From assembly GCA_002633005.1 (NCBI GenBank), contig NMRA01000083.1:959161-1023160 (forward strand): DNA of 64,000 nt, read 5' to 3'. Below the pieces are notes generated by a model that searched no databases, was not told the DNA's origin, and saw nothing but the letters and a program-made list of their open reading frames with translations. Made by a program: the position numbers and the translations under genes. Shown piece after piece: positions 12,201-23,900 of this stretch (position 1 is the stretch's first letter; each line of letters begins with the position of its first letter). The DNA comes from Phoronis australis. Its lineage: Eukaryota > Phoronida > Phoronidae.

Positions 12201-15200
12201 CATGAAATGCTCTTTCTGAAAGACACACAAAGTGTATATAAAGGACTTGGGAAGCGGAACTTTTTTACCCAAATTGTTAGTATTGTGTGCCGTTTCTTTT
12301 AATGTTACAGACGTGCTAACGGGTGGAAGTCCTCTTGGCCTAGAACAGGGTACAATCCCTGTGAGTTCCATCTACGCTACCACGGTGCATAGTTCTTCAA
12401 CATGCGCTTTAACTTACTTCCCCTTGAATAAAGGAGGCGCGTGGTGTCCTAGTACCACCACTGACCCCAGTGACTATGTCCAGGTGGACCTGGGTCAGTT
12501 GTACTACGTAACAAAGACTGCAACTCAGGTAGGTTCACTGTTGAAGACCCGTAGCCGGGGGGGCGGGGTGGGTTTGGGGAGTTCGATCAAACCCACCACG
12601 GAAATGGACAACTCTAACCTACATGTACTCGTACCGGTAAGTGCACTTGAACAACATCAAAAACCGATGTCCAGGTATGCGTTCCCATTCTTTTGAATTC
12701 AGCATACGTAACGCTACAGCTCCTGTTGCTAAAAAAAAGAAGTTTAGCCTTGTTTGCTTTCAGAAAACCCCGACGTGGGCAAGGTTGCCTGTTCACAGTA
12801 TTCTGAAACAAAAAGGCCTAGGTCTATTAACAAATCTTAGGTCAATGAAAAAGCCTGCTCATGTTGATAGTAAACCACTGCCATTGGTGCACGACTTCGC
12901 AGACTCCATACGAGCTAAAAACTCGATGGAAGAGTTCCAACGCCAGAAATTCTATGAAGGGCATTGACGGTGTCCTAGACCGACGGTAAGGTGAAAGACA
13001 AAGGAAAGCAGGCATAATCCCAAGGCTATAGCTAAAATGATTCTTTATTGCAGTTGTCACTGTACTGCGTTGACAGATGATTCCGAAAGTTTGACAGAAG
13101 ACAACGGCAATCCAGGAACTTTTCTTGCCGTTTTGAAACGATTGAGTATACCTTAGACAGTACCATCGTCTCAACTGTACTGGAGCCAGTTCAGACGGTG
13201 GTACTGTCTAAGAATACCTATAATGAAACACCTACAGCATTTGGAAATAAATAATAACATATATACTTTGCCTTAAATAAAAGTCATCGAGATCATAAGA
13301 AAACACGTCATACATGTCGATATCGTGAAGTAAATAAAATATGCACTCAAATTTCATTCCGTTATTGTTGACGAGGTTAAGTCCAACAATAAAAACTCGT
13401 GCCTTTGCCCATACGATTTGGAGATGCTGACGACAACATTCCAGAAGAGTTGCTAGAAATCTCAGTTTTCGCGATCTTGCGAGGATAACGTAGCTGAATG
13501 CATTACGGGCACCTTGGATAGGCTCGGTATCGACATTGCCTACTGCAGAGGGAAAGGACATTATGGCGCGGCAAATAAGAGGGCTGACAAGGTTTGCGTC
13601 CAAGTAATCCGACGCAAGCGCTCTCTTTTAGCCTCACACTCACATTGCTGCGGACATTTCCTAAAGCTAGTGATGGCCGGTTCGGGCTCGATGCACGAAA
13701 TGAGAAACACCTTGCCAACAAAGTAAAATACGTTGTCTACTTTTTGATGAGCACTCTAAAGAGAGAACATCTCTTACATCAAGTTCTTAGAAACAAATAT
13801 CTCGAATCTGTAAAAATGCTCCTCGCTGTTGTGTGCCGTAGCCGGTGGGGGCAAGTCACCATGTTTACACGTTCGTGTGTGTAGGTATGAGTGGAGACAG
13901 ATTGTCATACGGGCGCTGATGCATGTCCACTACAACAGAGAGATATTTATTGACAGTGTTTTGATAAGATAGATCCCAGGAGGATAAAATTTGGAAGCGT
14001 ATTATCCTAATGCGAATCTCGTCGTTTCAATGCGTTAAGTATTGAAAGTGAACAGCATGTACATGCACTGTAACCTTGTCTCTTTTTGCGTTTTAATTTA
14101 AGGAAAACAAGGTATTGAAAACTTATTGAGTTGTTCACTGTTTACCTCTTTAGGGGCGCTCTCGAAAATGATACGGGGTCGACGCCTATTTCTGCGAAAT
14201 ATCATCAAAAAGTCCACTGGCTTAGAAATTCGAACCACCCCTTGCGTAAACCTGGCTACGGACCCGGAAGTGATTGTCAGAATCGATATCTGACCAAAAA
14301 TTAAAGTCTGAAAGATTGGAGGTTATGTTCAGTTGATAATCACAAGACAGTTCACGAACTTTTCCAACCAAAAAGAAGCAAACGTATTTTGCTAGTTCAC
14401 TGACATTTAATCCAACCTTTTTCTTTTTGTTCCGGCCAACATGAAGATGCTTTGAACCTGCTTCTACCACAAATGATATCAACTTCTTCTTTACACAGAG
14501 TTGAAGTATTTCTTCGGGCTTTGAAAGGGCTGTCTGTTCTTTATAGCTTGAACATATGCTCTCCGGATGAAGTAACACACTGGGTTAAGCCAACTTAGTT
14601 GAGGAGACAGTAGCCTAGCCGGATAAGTGTCCGCTTTTTTTAGTCAAGGTCGTGGGTCCGAGTCCCACTGGGGCACACTGCTAGACAGGTCTCTAGCTCC
14701 TCAGCTCGATTTTAAGTATGTAGTAACATAGCATAAAAATGGTTCCACGTGATCAATTCAATTGACCTAATTCACGCCGACAGGAGGAGATTCGGAAGCG
14801 TTGGGTCGTTGTCATACGCCGCGACAAAATATGTCCATGTAAAATTCATAAATGTTTTCGAAAAGGTAGATCATATTTTGTAGCATCACGGTTGCAGAGC
14901 ATCAAAGAAACGTCTGGAGAATCTTCGGCCAGCCAGGCTGTTTTTTCATGATTACGTGTTGAAAGATGATGCTTTTTTCCAAAAAGGACAGTGCCCTCCA
15001 TCCCTCGATTTTGGGGCCAAGTATCGACACTATTCCCCCCTAAAAAATATTGAAAATCCCCCGAAATTCTCTCCACGAGGCCTAAAAAATCCCCTAGTGA
15101 TTGAAAAGATCTCTCCGAAGTTCAAATCACCTGTAACCACACACGTGGCAATTTGAAAGAGCACAAAATGCTACTTGAGACAGAGCCTATTAGAGCTTGT

Positions 15201-17903
15201 AACAGGGCGGGGGTGCTATTGATGATGATCGAGATCGAGGTAGATTTTTCCCCTCAATCGGCGAAAAAATTCCCCTATCCGAAGGCACAGGCACCTTTAC
15301 CCTTGGATGAACGAGGCCCCTAAAGAAACATGATAGCTATGCTTGCTCTGTCCAATCAGTTAACTGAAATTGAGCTCTAAAACGAGGTTTTTGCTTTGGA
15401 CGACCGAATTAGGTGTTTTAATTTTCAAATTCAACTTGGTTCAGATTGATATTTGAAACCTAACACATGAAATTGAAGTAAGAATTATTAAAACCAAGAA
15501 AGCAGAATTGATGGTCGAATAATTACTTGTGAATGTGTGCAAGGGAATGAATGATAACATGGATATAATGTGAAAGCAATTTTTGGGGCTGTGCTCGTTT
15601 TTATTTTTTTTTCAAAATTTGAAAACTGTCAAGTAATTTTTATTTTCAATTACGAGCTTGTTTTTTTAATACCGATCCATAACACTACGATCGCCGCAGT
15701 TTGGTCATATTTACTTTTCATGTTTCGAACCTAGTTTTCCGAAAAAAAAATTAAACTCTTTTGTCAGACAACTCTTTGGTGCAATGACCGCAGCGTGAAT
15801 AAGATCTATGGGCCCACTTGAACGGCCTGCGTACGTCTGATACAACGTGTACCAGAACGCCTGCACTTATTTGTAAGCCAACTTAGTGAACCTGGCTTAA
15901 AGTAATATCGGTCACTTCTCTCATGCACACGTGTCATTTTATTTAACTGAATAAGGACCAATTTGATATCAATTTACAACGGAAAGTTTTCTATAGAAAC
16001 CGGGTCTGTAGCTGCTAAAAAGTTTTGTAATTGCTCTTTAGGGCAGAGATATCTCGACGCATCAGCAATGGGTGACGTCAATGAAGATCTGGACATCAGC
16101 CGACGGACTAACGTTTAGCTGTATTACGTCTCTTACAACTGCTGACTGTGAAATAGTAAGTACAACGTTTTGCTTCTTTAAAAGGAAAATAAGCAATGTT
16201 AACCAAAGGTAAGTTTATTGGCTGCTTGATTCCTTGTCAACTTCATTGACTGGTTGGTTGATGGATTTCAAATAGTAAAACGTTTAAGAATTTGTGTTGA
16301 AATTAAAACGACACTATTAGTCAGCCGGTCAAAATCAACAATTTTAGGTTTGATGACAAAGTCATGTTAGAAGCAAGTAACCATGCTCAAATAACTTTTA
16401 GTAGCCCTCCATTAAAGACTAAGGAGGATGCCAGGCTGAAATATGCACAGTTGCCGTGATAACCAGGTATTTTGACACCTGAAATCAGCAATTTCAGGTT
16501 CAATTAAAAAGTTGACCAGGCCACCTTCTTCAGCTGTGCCTCATCTTGCGCCTCTGTACCATTCCTGAGACTGGGCACCAGCATTGCTGGGAGGTTCTGG
16601 TCTGCTCTGCAATCTAGGTGCAGAATCAAGATCATGTAACTTTTTCAAAGTTCTGGTGTCAAAAGCTTTCTCTCTAATAATTACACTCTCATCAAACTGA
16701 ACCCTTTGACAAGGGCTCCTTTGCTACAGCATCATTTGCGTGAACTGGAATGTATTTTTCCCATCAACCGTTTCCTCTAATACATCCAAAGATATCTTTG
16801 ATACATCAATGTTGTCGACTGATCTTACCAGGCAAATATGGTTGTATACCATCAGGTATGTAGATACAGTTGTTCTGTTCATATCTCTTCATTATTTCAG
16901 TAGCAGTCGAAGTGTATTTTCGTATTATGGTGTCCATACCAATTTTGTGACCTGCAGTTGAAAACAAATCTACTAGTTTTTCTTATCTCGTAGCTTGATG
17001 TAGAGTAAGGCCAAGACCAATATGGTTTGGTGTCAACTTCCGTCTTTAGTGTTAGGCAATGTTTGTAATCTTTCTATGTTGAGAGATGTTGGCTGCCTCA
17101 TCAACACAGTCCAAAACATCTGTTCCTCCGAGCAGTATTGATAGGAAAACATAAACACTGTCAGGTATTATGTTTGGGACGTGTTCCATGTCAATACCAT
17201 TCCATCCACTGTGGCCTGTTATTTCTAATCGGTCATTCCGTAATTTCAGAGCGGTTTATGCAATGTCCAGCACATCATTGTTTTGAACCGAGTCAAATCT
17301 TGTATCACCATTTTCATCACTTGCATTCATTGAGGCTAGTGAAGACGCAATAGTGTGCTCACGATATTTTGGAGGATAAAGTAATAGATGTCCCTTTGGG
17401 TCAATATTCCGTACAAAGCTTGCTTTGTCACCAAGAGACTTTTTGATATCATCATAGGAACCAGTTCGGCGAGTTACATACTTCTTAGGATACTGAATGC
17501 CATGCTTTGATGTCAACTGTTCATAAATATTCCAAATGACTTTCATGTCATACGCATGTCCTTGATTCAGCCCTGATCTAATTTCATCACGTATGTAGTT
17601 AAAGCAAATATCCATGTTCATACTTCGGTCTTCACCACACTTTTCATCTTTTCTGTGGAAGCTGACGTAACTTGCACTCAGCCGCAACAAGGTCATTGAC
17701 ATTAGCTAGCCTGACTCGCATCACAAAAACTGTTTCTGGGAATGTCAGAATGTTCTTAGATGTTTCCAAAATACATACATTGTGCAAAGAACAGGTGATG
17801 TCACTTTTGTGACAAAACATGCAGTGGTCCCAATCAACTGAAAAACAGGCCATTCTTCTACGTGACGAATGAGGCTGCACCTCTGGTGGGAGAGAAGCTG
17901 GTG

Positions 17904-17970
<67 letters not shown>

Positions 17971-20900
17971 ATGCTGCTGCTGCTGACGATGTTTTGTGAA
18001 GTCTCTTGATCTTCCCTTAATCCGTAAACGCTCCACAGCAGGCATGGTGCCACTTTACTTCTACACTTTGTTGATACACTGATATTACTCTTGATCATTC
18101 CTCATGCTGAATGTTACTGGCAAGCTGTTGCTCGTGGACAGCCTCCACGACTCGAGATATACCTGCGTTTGCGCATGCTCTCTCCACATTTTTGCTTTTT
18201 TGCTAACACGGCAACAGAAGGTACCGTGATAGTTGTTTCTTTTACCATCCATTGCTGCTTTTGCAGTCACAATGAATACAATGAGGGGGGACTATCTGAG
18301 CCTAAGGAAGCAAAGAGAAAGAAAGAAAAAAATAAGCAAACGCAAAGGCAAGAAATTCAGTGAGCAACAGTGAAGTGTAAGACTTGCAAAGGCCATAGCC
18401 ATGTTAAGAGTTTCGGGACAACATTCAGTAAATTAGCATTTTCATTGCAGACCCGGTAATGGGGGACGTTTTGGGACAAAAAGATTGATTACCCATCATT
18501 TTTATTGAAAGTGTTCAGTTACAGTGCTAAATTCGCATTACATGCTTTAAATCAAACTGAAACAATGGCTAGGATGTCTAATAACTTCATTGTCATAGAA
18601 TTTGAGTAGGATTAGTGGTGGTGGTGGTGGTCGTCGTCGTCGTCACTTTATTCACGTTAAGACAAAAAATACTATTAATACAAATTTACGCTTTTGGAGA
18701 CTTCGTGAAGGACCTGAAGGGTCCGCTGACCACGGAACCACCAGAGAATAAAAAAGACAGGTTTACAGATAATCAGAATTACAAAACTAGGTGATAGTGT
18801 AATTTAAAATTACTTGACTAGGAGAGATTATCGAAAATAGTTACACACAAAGCAGTTGGGAATAGTGCACTCAAACTCATAACTTTCAAAACAAACGTTT
18901 TTAAAATAATTTATAACAGAGGATAACGAACGGGTAAAATTTTTTGGGAAACACTTTCAGGAAGGTTATTAATGATATGAGGTAGGGCATTGCGAACTGA
19001 ATCTTCAGCAAATGATTTAGTACAACGAGGCAAGCGCGCACCCAGGGGGGAGGGGGGAGGGGGCTCGAACGAGCCCCCCATTTGGCGAAGTGGGCAAAAA
19101 GGTCCGCCTGAGAGAAACAAAAGGTCCGAGAAAATGAGACAAAAGTCCACTAAACAAGCACAAACGCGCAATTCACAGTGGTGCGACCGTTTTTTTTTCT
19201 TTTTTAGTCCGCCGGCTATTTTGTTACCAAAAGGTCCACAACGCTAGGAATTCGAGCCCTCCATATTGAAGGCTGGGTGCGCGCATGCGAGGAGTTTGTG
19301 GAAGATATCGGTTCATGAACAGACCCATGGGTTATAAAATTGAACGTGTTAAAAATGAAGGTAATTATGAACATAGTTGTAGAAAAATTTAATTATAGCA
19401 ACAACATGCAAGTCCTTTATTTTGAGTATCTGTGTAGTCTAAAAGAAAGGATCTGTTTGGGCATTAAAATAGCTAGAGGTAATTGTGCGAATAACCTTTA
19501 TCTGTAATTTGAATAGTCAATGATGTTGACACCCCCATAGCAGAATGCCATAATTAAAATGAGGAGGAACAAAACCATTATGTACAGTTTTCAAAGTTTC
19601 AAAGGGCAAGAAACGTTTAATGTTATTAGGAACACCGCAGAATCTTTCTCAACACATTGTTTATGTGTGGAGTCATAACAGGTTTTCGTTGATGGTAACA
19701 CCAAGTAAATTGAATGGACGAACTCTTTCAATTTCCAAGTTATTAAACTTTAAATAAAAATCATCAATACATTTTAGGTGTTTATGAAAAACCATGTATT
19801 TTGTTTTAGTTGCATATCAAACCAGTCCATTTACATTTAAGCAAGACTGAATTTTCTTCAGCTCCCCACAAAGCCTATATGTCTCATTAACAGACAACGT
19901 GCTATTAATAACATTAGTAATAGTAGTATCATCAGCATAACGTATGCAGTCAGAGAAGCTCGTGCACTTCACAAAATCATTCATATAAATGATGAATAAT
20001 AACAGACCCGGTATAGACCCCTGTGAGACACCTCGCAGAATTGGAACTGTGTTGGATTTTGTGTTATTAATTTGAACATACTGAGCCCGATTAGATAGTT
20101 TCTCAAGAAACTTAAAGACTGTGAGTTACTACGTTAGCAAAGCTCTATGCTTACATAAGATTTCAATGAATAAATTTTCACGAAGAGAATAAAGATGTTG
20201 TCAATAGACGTAAAGTTGTTTGTGATCACAGAGTTGTTTCCTTCCTGCAAATTAGTCACCTGCACACCGGTTAAAAGGACCACAAGTATGTTACCCAGTC
20301 AATGTCTCAAAGTATCCCCCAGACATACAGTCCAATTTTGGTCATCTAATTTGTGCTCTTGAGCCGTATCGAAAAACGTTGGGTTGTTTTGAAAACCTCC
20401 GTTTGTGAAGACTCTGGAGCATGAACTCAGTGTTGAAGAACAAGAGGCATGCAGTCTACATTAATAACAAGTTGGCTACACTGAGTTTAATCACATTATC
20501 GGCACGAGACATAGTCTACTAAAGTTGGCGGCAAATGTTGAAAATGTTATACAATTTATTTGTGGAACGCCGTTTGTTTTTGAAAAGTGGTCGCGAACTT
20601 TTGGGAAATTTTATCTAAAATGGACTCTAAAAAATGTTCTTTTACGTTGGAGCGTGAATGGACTTCACGAAGTACATATATGACGGTTACCTCAAGCAAC
20701 AGTTTGTGTGAAAATCACTTTATCTTTTGTAGTTCACGGGAAACACTGACCGAAATACTATTGTGTTCCAACCATTCCGTGAGCCTCAGTTGGCAAGGTA
20801 CATTCGAGTTCAACCAGTCACATACTCTGGCTATAGGTCTATGAGACTAGAGGTTTATGGCCATAAAGGTAAATCTTTAATGTTCTCCATTTTTATATTC

Positions 20901-23900
20901 TTTGAAGTTGCTTGCATACTTGCCGTAATTTCGTCATCCGCCACAAATTTGATCGCAGTTAATAACTCAACTTGCAATTTTATAGATGATTCACCAGAGT
21001 CTTCTTCCCTGGGCCTACAAGACGGAAGGATACCTTACTCGCAAACCATGACGACCTCTCAACATGGCGACTGTGTTTTGTCGTACCTGCCACTTAACTC
21101 AGGCCGAGCTTTGTGTTTTGCTTCGTCTTCTGTTTCAACTGACTATGTTCAAGTGGACCTTGGTACGCTGATGGTGGTCACTAAGACTGGTACACAGGTA
21201 ATATACGTGTACCATTTATATGACAAAACGAGATTTGATACAACCCCAAGGCTTGCCAGTCATTAAAGACGCATATTTTTACTCGGTATTTCGATTTCGT
21301 TAGCTAGCGCTTTCTTCGCCAAGCTTTGATAGAAGTTCAGAATTTCCTAAACTTACGGTTATCACAAAACACGTTTTTCAGAGCTTCGAGTTGAACTCTG
21401 TATCTGGGTCAAATTTCTAAAGCAAATTTATAGTGTTAATAGTAGACCATATAATATACTATATTTTTAAAATTTTTGATTACCTCAGAATGGTATCATG
21501 TGCACGAAAGCAATGCCCAGAGGTTCGTAATCACGTGATTGCGTTTTTCTCAAAAATTGTAATTTTGTCATGAAATTCGCCGTATTGTCCACTAACATGA
21601 TCTTTTTCACATGAAACTTGCAAGATCTATTTCTTTACTGATTTTGCTACATGTCTGGTACTTTTTAATGATTTTTAGTCCGAGAGTTCGGCTGTCAAAA
21701 ATCCAGGCTTCCATTATTTAAAAGAATGTTGATTTCTTCATTTTTGACAGCAGAATTCTCAGTTTAAAAGATTTTTTGCACCTAGCAGAACAAAGAAACA
21801 GAATTTGCTGATTTCGTGCGAGAAAACCAAGGTTTGTGAAAATTGCAGTGATCTCCGGTGAAAATCGAGATTTTTTAGAAAAAATCAGCCTCATGGTTTA
21901 AAAATTCTGAAAGTACTTTTGTGCATTTACGATTATGTTAGTATTTTAAAAATGTATAGTTTTATGGGTCTATACAATTAGCAATTAAAACGATATTTAA
22001 GAAATTTCATCCTTGATAACGACACTAGCGAGTTTGCTGATTCAGTGTTTATGCACTATTTTGTGTACTCCATCTGTCAATGTTTTTGTGTTTGTGATGA
22101 GAGACAAAAATTCATTGTCTAAATAAACTGCGACGTGTTTCCATTCTTGTTTTTAAAAATATTTAGAATTAGTTCATGTATATCCGCGATGTTGTTGAAA
22201 ATGTTAAGCGAACTCTGAAACATATTGGCAAAATTGGTCTTTTAAATTCACACAGGGTAGGGGAAATGCCGGTCAATGGGTAACAGCAATGGAGATCCTT
22301 GTTTCCCGTGATGGAACCAACTTTGAATGCCTTAAGACAAACGGGGCAAGAACTTGTAAATCCGTAAGTACATGCTAATCAGCACCACACTAAGCTCATC
22401 TGGAGTGACACGAGTGCCACCGCCAGAAAGTAGACTCGTAAATTGCATTGTTTTTTCGTGCCAAATTTACGTGCCTAAGACAATTTATCCAGGCACGTTT
22501 ACCAACTCATTGTTTTTCCTCAATAGCTGAATAGCAAAGCGTTTCTTCCATGTAAGGTACCCAAAGATGCACGTGCTCTCTATTAGAAAAAACAATATTT
22601 CATGCATAACTAAATTTGCGACATGTTTGCATTTCTGAGTGGTGAAACGCATGTTCCAAGTCAAGTTGTCTATTTAGCTGCTGCCAAGCAAATAACACTA
22701 ATTAAGTACTACAATCAGCCTTTGCTGAAATGTACAATAAAGTGTTTTAGTAAAACTGTGATATCTTGAATTCTCATCCTCCATCCGGCTTGCTGGATAC
22801 AACTGATGGTATTTATAAAGATTCTATTACTACCTGTAACAACAGTCGTTTCTTCAGGAAGATCTTTTCCAAACATCTCATGCCACTTAGGGTGTTGGAC
22901 GTCGTGTTTGTTGGTTGTGTTAAGTTCAAACAGCCAAAAAATGTTTATGTCGTAAAGTGGCTACACTTGATTGACTTGGCCGGCTCCGTCGGGTAAACCA
23001 GCTGAGATATCTTATTGGTCTGTAAACCGGAAATATTCACCACCGAGAAACAATCAAATGTCTTAAATGGTTGTCCCGACGAAACCCGCGAAATCAGTTG
23101 AGTGCAGCCATTGTGGTCCCATTTATTTGTTTATTTTGTTTCATCCTCTGTTTACTGAAGTGAACGGCTGGCAATTTTCAACTGTCAATAAAGGTAGTAA
23201 AAATCTTTTCATGTTGCTTTTTGTTTGGGAGTAGTTTTCACTGGATGTAATGCGTTACCATCATTTTAAAAAATATAGGTTATTATTAGCGTAATACAAA
23301 TCTGTTGTTGATTTAGCCCACAAATTCGCTTTATCGCCTAATTTTCATTAATCTGTTTAAATATAAATAGGGCGCTAAGTAACACAAAGAACCTTCATAA
23401 ATAGTGTCGCTATCGACGATTGTATGCATAACTTTTTCTGACAGTTTGCAGGGAATTCGAACCAAAATACGGTGGTCTATCAAGTGTTTGATGCTCCACA
23501 GTTAGTGAGGAAGATCAGAATCAAGCCAACTGCCTATTACAGTCACAAGTCGTTGAGACTGGAGCTTTACGGATACAATAACTTTAGTAAGTAACTCTTG
23601 GATGATTAGCACAGGTTGCAATTGCATGGCAACTTGTGGTCCTAGCAGGCAAATTGGTCTTTCAGTATATATTATACACCTTTCAACTTTCAGGGAGTTT
23701 TTCCAACTTTTTCGATAATTCTCGCCATTGTCTGCTAGACATTCGCTGAAATCAAAGCACGTAACTTTATCATTTGCTGAAATCAATGTCCGTGTCTTAA
23801 AATACTCTAACAATAATGTAATCATAGTATAATTTGGCTCAAGCGTTAGTACTGGGTTCGACTCACTTTATTAGATATAAACGAGTTAATATTAAAGCAA

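Larger units (their letters stand above)
12580..16041. other. Intron of the mosaic gene within discoidin domain 2
   Basis: Holds the 72-nt hairpin, tRNA-derived SINE copy 1 and repeat module copy 1. The frame at 13503-13884 and the rest show nothing recognisable. Confidence 0.6.
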
